This document shows, in pieces, positions 1-7,690 of a DNA stretch of 64,000 bases. The notes under the pieces were generated by a model. That model worked only from the letters and a program-made list of their open reading frames with translations, was not told the DNA's origin and ran no database searches. Positions within the stretch are counted from its first letter, which is position 1. Every line of letters begins with the position of its first letter. Made by a program: the position numbers and the translations under genes. The DNA is from an uncultured Geobacteraceae bacterium (lineage in GTDB: Bacteria > Desulfobacterota > Desulfuromonadia > Geobacterales > Pseudopelobacteraceae), in NCBI GenBank assembly GCA_903875605.1, contig CAIQWT010000092.1, positions 1 to 64,000 of the forward strand, in the 5' to 3' direction.

Positions 1-84
1 CATAGTGACTTCATCGCCAAATGTCACCGTCAACCGACAAGGTGCAGTAGCTACAACAGACTTGATTATAAATCGCTTGTTCAT
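1..84 (-). CDS. DUF2442-type small protein, N-terminal part, runs off the window
   Basis: Reading leftward from an ATG at 84 gives 28 codons to the window edge, beginning MNKRFIIKSVVATAP and containing RLTVTFGDEV. The pattern of a short lead followed by a beta-strand phrase of the type L-x-V-T-F-x-D/N-G/E is typical of DUF2442 proteins, which usually sit directly after a DUF4160 gene. AAGGAG lies 9 bases upstream. Its ATG overlaps the stop of the preceding remnant (ATGA), so the two were translated together. DUF4160/DUF2442 pairs are often listed as putative toxin-antitoxin-like modules; that role is not shown here. The C-terminus is outside the window. Confidence 0.6.
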   Translation of the reverse strand, partial: MNKRFIIKSVVATAPCRLTVTFGDEVTM

Positions 85-248
85 TGGTTGTACTCCTTGA
101 ATTTTGCCAGCAACAGCTCCCTGTTGTCAGTCGCCCATTTAAGCGCATCTCTGATTTCTCTGCGTAACAGGTGGATTTTGTCAAATCCTATTGGACAACC
201 TTGGACGCTAAAAACAGAAAAACCCACTATTTCTAGTGGGTTCCTGTA
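81..248 (-). pseudogene. C-terminal remnant of a DUF4160-type protein
   Basis: An open frame without a credible start ends at 81 and finishes with REIRDALKWATDNRELLLAK followed by a short tail. This resembles the C-terminal helix of DUF4160 proteins (an E-L-R-x-A-L-x-W-A-x-x-N-x-E-L-L pattern). The frame is closed by a stop at 249-251 and its first 20 or so codons come from the terminator and tRNA-tail copy at 190-300, so the original N-terminus has been lost or replaced. It overlaps the following DUF2442 start by ATGA, the usual arrangement of the pair. Family assignment is from memory of the motif and is moderately sure. Confidence 0.5.
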
Positions 249-300
249 TCATATCCGATTGTATCGGATTTAAATTTGGCGTCCTACCTCCATTGAATAT
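190..300 (-). repeat. Degenerate second copy of the tRNA-Glu 3' end and its terminator (att-like)
   Basis: On the minus strand this stretch reads GGTAGGACGCCA, then an inverted repeat (253-259 with 263-269), then a 7-bp stem hairpin with GAAA loop at 223-240, a T-rich tract, and TTTTTAG plus GTCC. The same order of parts follows the intact tRNA-Glu gene at 2858-2787: GGTAGGGGACGCCA, an inverted repeat at 2834-2847, a 7-bp stem with GAAA loop at 2804-2821, a T-rich tract and TTTTTAGTTGTCC. Such a copy of a tRNA tail is what is expected at the far end of an element integrated into that tRNA gene. The match is imperfect, so the element would be old. Confidence 0.55.
211..240 (-). terminator. Hairpin terminator with GAAA loop
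   Basis: On the minus strand CCCACTA-GAAA-TAGTGGG (240 to 223) is followed directly by TTTTTCTGTTTTT. This is a perfect 7-bp stem with a tetraloop and a T tract, the form of a factor-independent terminator. It would once have ended transcription of a tRNA copy lying to its right. Confidence 0.65.
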
Positions 301-397
301 GATGTAAATTGATAATAATATCAGTTACTTGAAATGATACTACAAAACTAACATACCTAAACTGATTTGCTGTGGCATTATAAACAGGTGTTGATAG

Positions 398-1699
398 CTA
401 TATCAAGTTTGAATGTAAACCATGGGGGTTAAAGATACTCTCAATGTTCTGAATTGCGTTTTTTACTCCATCTTCCCCTGCCATCTTTTGACCAATAGCA
501 GTTGCCTTTTTAGGCATGGTCGAATCATTTAGAACAAATGTGATGTTTTTTGAAAGTTCCTTTGCGGTAAGTGTTTTTCGTTGAAGTACGTTTCCTGCAA
601 CCCCCAATCGTTTCAGTTCAGAACCCCAGAAAGTTTGGTCTGCCATGTGTGCCACAACTACTGACGGTTTTCCTGCCAGCAGACTTGATTGTGTCGTTCC
701 TGCTCCACCATGATGCACAATGACCGAACAACGAGGGAACACTTCTGAATATGGAGTGCGATTTACCATGAACATATCTTGAGTTGATTCAAAAACTGAC
801 AAATCATCCCACGGAACATGCAGAATTGCCCTACAATCCAGCTTATTAACAGCATCCTGCCAGATATCAAGGGTCTTTCGTATCTCCTTCAGATCAGAAA
901 GCATCATACTTCCAAAGGTAAAATATATTGGATGTGAACCTGATTTGATAAAATCATCAAGTCCTTCTGGCAATTTTTCTTTATTGCTTTCATGTGGAGG
1001 ATTCAGGAATCCGCATACTTTATGGCGATTGTCCCAATCTTTAGGGCGTTCACAGATTGAAGGACTGACAGCAAGCAGGTTTAGTTTTTCTGCTGCCCAT
1101 GTTTGAAGCATTACATCAGTATCTTGATTCAGGCCTTCACGGATACGAAGTTTATTGACCCTTGGTAAAAATATACGGTTAATCATCATTTTCACTAGTT
1201 TCCATCCCAAAGGATAGAGCCATTTGCCAAAGTCGAGAAGTCCAGGAGGACATGTGAAGTTGGATGGTATGCAGTTGTGAACGATGTTGAGTGTTGCAAT
1301 GGGAATGTTTGCTTTTTCAGCAGCAACCCGAAGAGGAAAAACAAAGAAATGACCTATCACCAGATCATTATCAGCACAGAGTTCTTTTGCAGCCAAATAC
1401 ATTGATTCCATTACAGGGTCAAATCCATAGGTCATAATCATCTCAGCTTGCTTGATAGGGTTGCCTATATCAATTATAGCTTGCCATATTTTTGCTGCTT
1501 CATCCTGATTTGGAATAATAGGCCCTTGTAATGCTATCAGTTTAAATCCATACCGCTGAGCCAACGATGAATAATCTCTCCCTGCATTATCGGTTACAAC
1601 TAACGTAACGTCATGTCCAGCCTGTTTTAGACCAGCAGCCAATGAAGTAAACGGTCTAATATCTCCTTCACTTCCCCAAGTTTGTAGTCCAATTTTCAT
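398..1699 (-). CDS. Family-1 (UGT/MGT-like) glycosyltransferase
   Basis: The 433-residue product starts MKIGLQTWGSEGDIRPF, the opening Rossmann strand and loop of GT-B nucleotide-sugar glycosyltransferases that act on lipids, sterols, macrolides or rhamnolipid precursors. The C-terminal donor site is intact: HHGGAGTTQSSLLAGKP at about residues 327-343 followed by the D-Q-x-F-W-G motif that contacts the sugar and diphosphate. No signal peptide or membrane span is evident, so it is probably cytosolic. Acceptor and sugar cannot be told from sequence. Its start overlaps the stop of the TetR gene (ATGA), so the two form one unit, and the glycosyltransferase is probably controlled by that repressor. 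It lies within a tRNA-linked mobile remnant, which suggests acquisition by transfer. Confidence 0.85.
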   Translation of the reverse strand: MKIGLQTWGSEGDIRPFTSLAAGLKQAGHDVTLVVTDNAGRDYSSLAQRYGFKLIALQGPIIPNQDEAAKIWQAIIDIGNPIKQAEMIMTYGFDPVMESMYLAAKELCADNDLVIGHFFVFPLRVAAEKANIPIATLNIVHNCIPSNFTCPPGLLDFGKWLYPLGWKLVKMMINRIFLPRVNKLRIREGLNQDTDVMLQTWAAEKLNLLAVSPSICERPKDWDNRHKVCGFLNPPHESNKEKLPEGLDDFIKSGSHPIYFTFGSMMLSDLKEIRKTLDIWQDAVNKLDCRAILHVPWDDLSVFESTQDMFMVNRTPYSEVFPRCSVIVHHGGAGTTQSSLLAGKPSVVVAHMADQTFWGSELKRLGVAGNVLQRKTLTAKELSKNITFVLNDSTMPKKATAIGQKMAGEDGVKNAIQNIESIFNPHGLHSNLI

Positions 1700-2313
1700 C
1701 TGCTCTCCTCCAAGTGTACTTGCTGTTTCCCTTTGTCTGACAAAATGAGATTTACGAGTAAACGAACAAGACCTACTCCTTCATCTAAATTTTTTTTTGA
1801 GAACTCGTCACCACTTACCTCCAAGAAAGTGGGCCAGAACAAGGCTACAAGCCAAAATATCTTGCTTAGTTGATTTAGGTCTGTTCCAGAGAATTCTTGA
1901 ATAATTCCATCCTCTATGGATTTACTAAGGTCTCTACGCAAGTTCTCGACTTGTTGCTGATGAATTGTATGAAAAAGCTCTCGTAACTGCTGGTCATTGA
2001 TAAGCAACAGAGGAAGGTCTCTTTTTAGAAAACGGTAACGCCAATTCAACGTACTCAGAAATGCGAGGGATTGTTCAATACTGGAGCCATTAACCACATT
2101 CGGAGAACTCAATGTTTTTTCTTGAACATTGATAAAAGCAAGAGCTTTATGAAAAAGTTCCCGAATAATTTCTTCTTTGTTACTGAAATGATAGTAGAGG
2201 TTGCCTGGACTAATGCCACATTTAGTAGCTATATGATGCGTTGAAATTTCAGTTGTTCCTTTCTCATTGAACAACTCTAACGCAGCTTCAAGAATTCGGT
2301 CTTTTGTTTTCAC
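1696..2313 (-). CDS. TetR/AcrR-family transcriptional regulator
   Basis: The 205-residue protein carries an N-terminal TetR DNA-binding domain: KTKDRILEAALELFNEKG leads into a helix-turn-helix ending CGISPGNLYYHFSNKEEI. The longer C-terminal part is a helical ligand domain rich in aromatic residues. The frame opens further upstream, to 2373, but GTG at 2313 is preferred because GGAGG stands 8 bases before it and because the upstream extension would run through the palindrome at 2340-2371. The ligand is unknown. It overlaps the glycosyltransferase start by four bases and most likely represses both genes from that palindrome. Confidence 0.85.
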   Translation of the reverse strand: MKTKDRILEAALELFNEKGTTEISTHHIATKCGISPGNLYYHFSNKEEIIRELFHKALAFINVQEKTLSSPNVVNGSSIEQSLAFLSTLNWRYRFLKRDLPLLLINDQQLRELFHTIHQQQVENLRRDLSKSIEDGIIQEFSGTDLNQLSKIFWLVALFWPTFLEVSGDEFSKKNLDEGVGLVRLLVNLILSDKGKQQVHLEESR

Positions 2314-2339
2314 TTGAATACCTCCAAATAGACTAATAA

Positions 2340-2371
2340 GTCTAAAATAGACTAAATAGTCTATTTTAGTC
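2340..2371. promoter_or_regulatory. 32-bp palindrome, probable TetR operator
   Basis: GTCTAAAATAGACTAA at 2340-2355 is followed by TAGTCTATTTTAGTC to 2371, giving a near-perfect dyad about 27 bases before the TetR GTG. It contains nested TAGACT/AGTCTA half sites, and a further partial half site (AGACTAATAAGTC) flanks it at 2330-2342. Size, symmetry and position fit an autoregulatory TetR operator overlapping the promoter. Confidence 0.7.
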
Positions 2372-2433
2372 AAGTGTCGAGTAACTTTGGGAAGGAAAAT
2401 AGGTGGGATTTACAGGAACGACCTAATCTACTC

Positions 2434-2679
2434 TTACATTACCCTGTTGCGGGCTTCCTGACGAAGTTCACGAGCTTCAAGAAGGGAAATATCTGGATAG
2501 GCTCCTAACGCGATCAGCTTTTCTTTGCCTTCAAAACGGTATTTAAAGCGCCACAGCTTACCGCCAGTTGTGGTAATTAGAAGATAAAGACCACCGCCAT
2601 CGAAAAGTGAAAAGTTTTTGTCTTTTGGTCTGGATTTATTTACCTGGATATCGGTAAGGGGCAGGATTCGTTTGGGCAT
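2434..2679 (-). pseudogene. N-terminal fragment of a P4-type tyrosine integrase (DUF4102 arm-binding domain)
   Basis: The 81 codons read MPKRILPLTDIQVNKSRPKD followed by a GGGLYLLI motif and WRFKYRFEGKEKLIALGAYP, the standard arm-site DNA-binding domain of P4/phage-like integrases. The frame ends just after LEARELRQEARNRVM, where a full integrase would continue for some 300 residues with the core-binding and catalytic domains. No catalytic R-H-R-Y part is seen to the left, so the gene is truncated. Its place beside the 3' end of tRNA-Glu marks the tRNA as the former integration site. GGAG precedes the ATG at a normal distance. Confidence 0.8.
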
Positions 2680-2696
2680 ACGGTTTCTCCATTTTG

Positions 2697-2743
2697 GGTA
2701 TACGCATTTTTATGCTTTGGGTATATACCCTCATGCGTATACC
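2697..2743. promoter_or_regulatory. Nested palindromes upstream of the integrase fragment
   Basis: GGTATACGCAT at 2697-2707 is repeated exactly inverted as ATGCGTATACC at 2733-2743. In the 25-base spacer lies a perfect 12-bp palindrome, GGGTATATACCC, at 2719-2730. A further GTATACC half site occurs at about 2763. The position between an integrase gene and its tRNA att site suggests arm-type integrase sites or an operator for integrase expression. Confidence 0.5.
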
Positions 2744-2789
2744 TAAAAACTCTGGATTTCAGTATACCTAACAGCTCTTCACTGGACAA

Positions 2790-2821
2790 CTAAAAACAAA
2801 AAAGCCTTGATTTCTCAAGGC
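2790..2821 (-). terminator. tRNA-Glu terminator
   Basis: On the minus strand GCCTTGA-GAAA-TCAAGGC (2821 to 2804) is followed by TTTTTTGTTTTT. The perfect 7-bp stem, tetraloop and T tract lie about 36 bases after the tRNA end. Confidence 0.8.
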
Positions 2822-2857
2822 TTTCTGCACTTAACCGGACTTGTCCGGATTATGTAT

Positions 2858-2935
<78 letters not shown>

Positions 2936-2998
2936 GTTTGAAACTTGCCACGCTGTTCCATTTAAGGAATCAGGCCCATGAAGCGCGGAAGGATGAGT

Positions 2999-3027
2999 TT
3001 TATAACTAAATATTCTGTGTAAGTCAA
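2999..3027 (-). promoter_or_regulatory. Sigma-70-type promoter for tRNA-Glu
   Basis: On the minus strand TTGACT (3027 to 3022) and TATAAA (3004 to 2999) are separated by exactly 17 bases. Transcription would start around 2992, giving a leader of about 57 bases before the tRNA. No other gene start lies downstream, so the tRNA is the target. Confidence 0.8.
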
Positions 3028-3071
3028 TTATTTTTTTATTGATCTGTAATTTAATAACCTTACTTGCAACA

Positions 3072-3953
3072 TTATCGGGTATACCAGCGCTTAATTACAA
3101 AAATATTTTTCTTGCCCCCCCCCGCCCAGTTGTTTTTCGGCCTCCGCGTGCGCATAACTTCAGCCAACCGCTGCGATATCTGCGTAATGACGACTCCGCC
3201 GTTACCCGGCTTACCACAATCGAGACGACTTTCTATGGCCGTCTGGTGATCAAGAACAATAATGACATGACCGCTCCAGACTATAAGATCAAGCGGCTGA
3301 AGCATTTTCACGATCTCTTCACTCTGTTTGCCGGCAATATTCACGCTTTGGCCAAAAGTAATTAACTGCGACGTGTTCCGAGGAGTCCAGCCTCCTGTGG
3401 CATAATACAACAGACCTGAACAATCGAGTCCAGCCAATGGCAACCGCTCTTCGTTGCCATCCCTGATACCCTTATTGAACCATGCAACCAGTTCCGGCAC
3501 TCCATACGGCACATTGCCCCCCCAGACATAAGGACTGCCAACAGAGGCCTTGAGAACAGCCACTATCTCATCAAGGCTCGGCAGCAGCAGGGCGCGTGGT
3601 GCTGGAACAGCGCTTGTCAGCAGAATATAACGACCGTCAACATACAGGCGCACCTTAGGTTGAGGTGTGTACTCATCCGTTTCAACCTGATAAATATCGG
3701 CCGTTCCGGAGCGGCGTTTTTGCAATACCGTAAAGACTGATCCAGGTGGAGCAATGTATTCAAGCTCGCGCACCTGACCGCAGCGATCTGTTTTCAGATT
3801 TTCTCCGGTTACCCCTCCAAAAACAGTCTTGAAGTCTGCGGTATTTAAAACGGGAGTAAAAGTTTTAGACACTGCGTAGTCAACAGCCTCGACTGGTGTA
3901 AGAAGATAAATATTTACTATCAAAAGAATGAGCAATTGAATGATTATCATCAT
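3072..3953 (-). CDS. Exported NlpC/P60-family cysteine hydrolase
   Basis: The 293-residue product begins with a hydrophobic signal sequence (IIIQLLILLIVNIYLL) and a plausible cleavage site after VEA. A middle region of about 100 residues resembles an SH3-like or recognition part. The C-terminal half is NlpC/P60: GSPYVWGGNVP, the nucleophile in GLDCSGLLYYATGG (Cys178) and the catalytic histidine in SGHVIIVLD (His229). Such enzymes cut peptide links in peptidoglycan stems or related amides; the substrate is not known. Its ATG overlaps the stop of the preceding gene (ATGA), so both are co-translated. The promoter of tRNA-Glu lies just beyond its stop. Confidence 0.8.
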   Translation of the reverse strand: MMIIIQLLILLIVNIYLLTPVEAVDYAVSKTFTPVLNTADFKTVFGGVTGENLKTDRCGQVRELEYIAPPGSVFTVLQKRRSGTADIYQVETDEYTPQPKVRLYVDGRYILLTSAVPAPRALLLPSLDEIVAVLKASVGSPYVWGGNVPYGVPELVAWFNKGIRDGNEERLPLAGLDCSGLLYYATGGWTPRNTSQLITFGQSVNIAGKQSEEIVKMLQPLDLIVWSGHVIIVLDHQTAIESRLDCGKPGNGGVVITQISQRLAEVMRTRRPKNNWAGGGKKNIFVIKRWYTR

Positions 3954-4771
3954 AGGTGAGATTGCTGGCCTGCCTGGAGAACCAATTCCTTTTGAGCGAT
4001 GGTCAAGCGTGATGAGATAAGTAGATCACGTAATGTGGCCGCCGGAAGTGCCGGTAGAAAAATAGTGAACCAAATCAGCGGTGTGCGTGGATTTTTAAGT
4101 ATTGCCAGTCGGATATTTGGGCGATTTTTCCATCGACCGTTGCGGGCAACTATTGAAACATTCTCCGCTGTTGCATGTGACGATGCTAAGAACTGGTGCA
4201 GAGACCCCTCTTTCAGATGCGGATTTTCAAGGCAGATTTCAATGACGCTCTTCTCTCCGTCACGGAGTAGCGAATCCAGCACCGAAGCGGTGCCACGTCG
4301 TGCCAGCGTCAACTTGTTTCCAAGTGGCTGCGTCGGTATCTGCTGAACTATTTTACGTTCAGCGGCTAAATGTATGTCGGGTGACAGCCCTGGCATCAGG
4401 CAAAGTTTCAACAAATCAAAGATGAATATAAGGGGGAGTAGCGCTTGTGCTATATAGTTAGGAGTATCGGGATGCGCGATTAAAGCATATTTGACGGCAT
4501 ATGTTTCAAGGTGCCGCTTACAGGCATAGATCGCTGCGATTACAGCCACCGACTTACACTGTTTCAGAATCATCAGCAGGTGCTGATGGTCGAGCGACGG
4601 GTTGCGTAACGCTGCCAGCAACAAGTCTTCCCGATTGCTTTGAATGACTGAAAACAATCTATTCCTGTCGGCGCTCTTAGCTTCAATAAGTTCACTGACC
4701 TGGATGTCAGAACCACAGGAACTGCTCGAAGTAATTGTTGCTGTTGAATCCATAAGCGATTCGTTGGACAT
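3950..4771 (-). CDS. Uncharacterised helical-repeat protein
   Basis: The 273-residue product shows repeated blocks of the type A-L-x-N-P-x-L/T followed by amphipathic helices: LLAALRNPSLD, ALIAHPDTPNYIAQALL, CLENPHLKEGSLHQFL and AILKNPRTPL. This looks like a leucine-rich-variant or HEAT-like scaffold of a family I recall from Geobacter-type genomes, with no known role. No signal peptide is seen. ATG at 4771 (MSNESLMDS) is chosen over an upstream ATG at 4834 because GAGAGA precedes it at a proper distance and the upstream residues look unlike coding sequence. Translationally coupled to the NlpC/P60 gene and divergent from cheR. Confidence 0.65.
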   Translation of the reverse strand: MSNESLMDSTATITSSSSCGSDIQVSELIEAKSADRNRLFSVIQSNREDLLLAALRNPSLDHQHLLMILKQCKSVAVIAAIYACKRHLETYAVKYALIAHPDTPNYIAQALLPLIFIFDLLKLCLMPGLSPDIHLAAERKIVQQIPTQPLGNKLTLARRGTASVLDSLLRDGEKSVIEICLENPHLKEGSLHQFLASSHATAENVSIVARNGRWKNRPNIRLAILKNPRTPLIWFTIFLPALPAATLRDLLISSRLTIAQKELVLQAGQQSHL

Positions 4772-4954
4772 AACGGTCTCTCTGCGGTAAGGATATTGCG
4801 TGTTACTGTAGCACTGTGGCATACACCGTCGCAATGGATTTTACACCGTAAAGCATGGTTGATTTCCACGAAGTATGGTATTGTTTTCTCGCAGTTGCGT
4901 CACTGACCGCTTCGTGCTACTAAGATGTACAAAAGACTCCATGGAGAGGTTATC

Positions 4955-5806
4955 GTGAAAAACGGTTTACCTGAACATTCCTTGTTTGATGCGCCTGATA
5001 TTAGCGACGATGCACTGGCAGAGATCGCCCTGATCCTCGAAATGCGGCGCGACTTCAGTATGTCAATCTACAAGGACAAGTGCATGAAGCGCCGCGTTGC
5101 CATCCGAATACGCTCGTGTCGCTGCCTTGACGCAGCAGCTTACTGCAATCTGCTGCGTCAGAGCGACCATGAACTTGATCTGCTGCAGAAAACTCTTACC
5201 ATTCATGTCAGTCAGTTTTTCCGTAATCCTTCAATGTTTGAAAATTTAAAAACTGTTATTTTTCCCTATCTTTTTCAACTGGCAAACCCGGCTATTAAGG
5301 AGCTAAGGATATGGAGCCTCGGCTGTGCCGGTGGTGAGGAAGCCTATAGTCTGGCCATTATCCTGAGCGAGTTCTTTGCTCTAGAAATTCTCCATACCCC
5401 TGTAAAAATTTGCGCGGCCGATATTGATACAGACATTTTGCTGGCAGCAAGTCGAGCAGAATACAACGAGGATCGCCTCAAGGATCTGCCGGAGCTTTTT
5501 AGAGCACGCTATTTTTCACCGCATGGCAACCGCATACTATTGGCGGAAAACGTGCGCGAAATGGTCACATTTCATCAGTTGAATATCATGGACGTTGAAT
5601 CATTTGCGCCATGCCACATGGCCCTGTGCCGAAATACGCTCATCTATTTTACCCGACCTGATCAGGAGAAAATATTGCGCGGCATCGCCAATATACTACC
5701 GTCCGGCGGCATACTTGTACTTGGAAAGTCGGAGACACTGGTTGGCGAAGTTCGCAAGCTCTTTACAACCGTCTGTCCGGTAGAAAGAATATACCGTCGT
5801 CTGTGA
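4955..5806 (+). CDS. cheR: CheR-type protein-glutamate methyltransferase
   Basis: The 283-residue protein has the helical N-terminal CheR domain (MRRDFSMSIYKDKCMKRRV, then QKTLTIHVSQFFRNPSMF) and the SAM-binding Rossmann domain with SLGCAGGEEAYSLAI, AADIDTDIL and CRNTLIYFTRPDQEKIL. It should methylate glutamates of a chemoreceptor, presumably the one encoded next. GTG at 4955 is chosen because GGAGAGG lies five bases before it; an in-frame ATG at 4925 lacks a ribosome site. The gene is followed by mcp and cheW on the same strand; no cheA, cheB or cheY is in the neighbourhood. Confidence 0.88.
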   Translation: MKNGLPEHSLFDAPDISDDALAEIALILEMRRDFSMSIYKDKCMKRRVAIRIRSCRCLDAAAYCNLLRQSDHELDLLQKTLTIHVSQFFRNPSMFENLKTVIFPYLFQLANPAIKELRIWSLGCAGGEEAYSLAIILSEFFALEILHTPVKICAADIDTDILLAASRAEYNEDRLKDLPELFRARYFSPHGNRILLAENVREMVTFHQLNIMDVESFAPCHMALCRNTLIYFTRPDQEKILRGIANILPSGGILVLGKSETLVGEVRKLFTTVCPVERIYRRL

Positions 5807-5853
5807 AGTTTTACATCAGCAGCATTTTTATTTTATCTGTGGAGGTCCACTAA

Positions 5854-7119
5854 ATGCGCATTCCCATAGGCTATAAATTTATAATCGGATTTATCGTTGT
5901 CGTTGCAGCTGTAGCTTTCAGCCCGGGCCTAGTCAGCCAACTCGGATATTCCGCCGAGATCAGTGGCATCCTCGGGTACGTGGTTGCGATGACAATCGGT
6001 CTGATTCTTGGATGGCTCTTTTCAAAAGGCTTTACTGCCAATATCCAGCGACTGACCGATTCGACTGAATCAATAAGTCGCGGTGACCTGACCAGAGAAG
6101 TGACTATTCGTCCATCACGGATTCCTGATGAGACTCATGAACTGGCACACCTGATTAATCTGATGCTACAGAACCTTCGGGAGTTGGTTCGACACATCAA
6201 AAAGACTTCCGGACAGCTCACGGAATCAGCCAGAGAGATAAATTCTAATGCGCTTGAAATTAACGCCTCAACAGAAGAAGTGGCCGAGGCCATCGAGCAG
6301 ATTTCGCGTGGTGCGGGAACTCAGGCCGAGCTTGTTGAAAAAGGATCCAGAACTATTCGTGAAATGGCCATATCAATAGAACTGGTCGCCGCGCGCGCAC
6401 GTGAAACGGCCAAAACAGCACGTGCAACCAGTCTTACTGCTCAACATGGCGGAGCTCTTGCCAATGATTCTCTCGAGCGAATGAAAGAGTTTTTCGAAAA
6501 ACAGGAGCAGATCGGACAGCAGTTTGGTTCTTTTAACAACAAACTCCAAAAAGTCAGTAGGGTTGCTGATTGCATTGGAGACATTGCCAGACAAACGAAT
6601 CTACTTGCGCTTAACGCCTCGATTGAAGCGGCCAGAGCGGGCGAATACGGCAAAGGCTTTGCAGTCGTTGCTGAAGAGGTGCGGAAACTGGCTGACAGTT
6701 CGTCCCATTCGGCCGCCGACATTGGTGACATGATCGAGATTTTGCGTGAAGAAAGTCGCCAGGTTCATGATGTCATTGTGGAAAGCTCCCGTAGCATCAA
6801 GGAAGGTAAAAAGAACATTGACGTTACCGCCAGCGCCTTTCAGGAAATACTCAAAACCGTTCTGGATACGGAACGCAAAGCCACCAGTATTGCCGATTTA
6901 TCGATGATGCAGAAAGAGGGTTCTGTCAGAATGGTAGCGGCGATTGATGAGATAGCAAAAGTGGCGGATGACAATGCCGCTTCCACTGAGCAGGTTTCTG
7001 CAGCGACGGAAGAGCAATCAGCGGCAATGCAGGATATGGCACTGGCAACCAAAGAGCTTGCTCAACTTGCCGAAGAGCTGATGACCGTTGTTGAACGATT
7101 CCAGATTGAGCAAGGGTGA
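5854..7119 (+). CDS. Methyl-accepting chemotaxis protein lacking a periplasmic sensor domain
   Basis: The 421-residue receptor has two closely spaced N-terminal membrane spans (about residues 8-27 and 37-57) joined by roughly ten residues, so there is no room for an external ligand domain. A HAMP segment (about 57-112) with [13 protein letters not shown] follows, then a long coiled-coil signalling domain whose hairpin tip [18 protein letters not shown] (from about residue 247) is intact. It probably senses through the membrane, HAMP or partner proteins. GGAGG stands before the ATG. CheR precedes it and a CheW follows 10 bases later. Confidence 0.9.
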   Translation: MRIPIGYKFIIGFIVVVAAVAFSPGLVSQLGYSAEISGILGYVVAMTIGLILGWLFSKGFTANIQRLTDSTESISRGDLTREVTIRPSRIPDETHELAHLINLMLQNLRELVRHIKKTSGQLTESAREINSNALEINASTEEVAEAIEQISRGAGTQAELVEKGSRTIREMAISIELVAARARETAKTARATSLTAQHGGALANDSLERMKEFFEKQEQIGQQFGSFNNKLQKVSRVADCIGDIARQTNLLALNASIEAARAGEYGKGFAVVAEEVRKLADSSSHSAADIGDMIEILREESRQVHDVIVESSRSIKEGKKNIDVTASAFQEILKTVLDTERKATSIADLSMMQKEGSVRMVAAIDEIAKVADDNAASTEQVSAATEEQSAAMQDMALATKELAQLAEELMTVVERFQIEQG

Positions 7120-7129
7120 CGTACCCGCC

Positions 7130-7597
7130 ATGACCGACGACCATAGAAAGTTTCTCATATTTTCACTGCAAGGCAGACTCTATGCCCTTGGCCTGGAACA
7201 GATTGCTGAAGTCGGCGACCCGCGGCAACTGTCTCCGATACCGAAAACCCCGGCCTGTTATAGCGGTGCTCTTAATTTTCATGGTGATATTGTCGCAGTA
7301 ATAAATCTGTCTGTATTTCTTGATCTACCAGGTGGCAATCGACCTGGTAAAATCATAGTACTGCATCAGGAAACGGCTTCACTCGCTTTTCTTGTCGATA
7401 CGGTATTCAGAATTGTTTCCGAGGGAGAGGTCACCTTCAGCCCAGTTCCTGAAGAGCGTTTTGCAGTCGCAACGCTCAGCCTGCCTGATGGTGAAGCGAT
7501 CCAGCTTAACATTGAAGCTCTTGTTCTTGAAGCGGAAAACTGCCTGATGAGGCATCAGCTATCTATAAAAAATACACCAAACAAAAATAAACCTTGA
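7130..7597 (+). CDS. cheW: CheW-type coupling protein
   Basis: The 155-residue product is a single CheW domain: KFLIFSLQGRLYALGLEQIA at the start, SGALNFHGDIVAVINLSVFL in the middle and LAFLVDTVFRI later. Such proteins link receptors to the kinase CheA. ATG at 7130 is preferred over a frame opening at 7088 because AAGGGTGA, overlapping the stop of the receptor gene, serves as its ribosome site. With cheR and mcp it makes a three-gene signalling unit that must borrow CheA from elsewhere. Confidence 0.85.
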   Translation: MTDDHRKFLIFSLQGRLYALGLEQIAEVGDPRQLSPIPKTPACYSGALNFHGDIVAVINLSVFLDLPGGNRPGKIIVLHQETASLAFLVDTVFRIVSEGEVTFSPVPEERFAVATLSLPDGEAIQLNIEALVLEAENCLMRHQLSIKNTPNKNKP

Positions 7598-7690
7598 CTC
7601 TAATTTTTTTTTGCGTATATTCCTAGGTCGATTTAGAAACCATGCGCATTGCGTTCAAATGGTAAATACAAAAAGAAAGAGGTAACACAA

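Noticed and set aside
88..273. 61-codon plus-strand frame at the left end
   Set aside because: It runs antisense through the DUF4160 remnant and a terminator hairpin and has no ribosome site.
4573..4869. 98-codon minus-strand frame overlapping the repeat protein
   Set aside because: It is an out-of-frame shadow of the better supported 273-residue gene.
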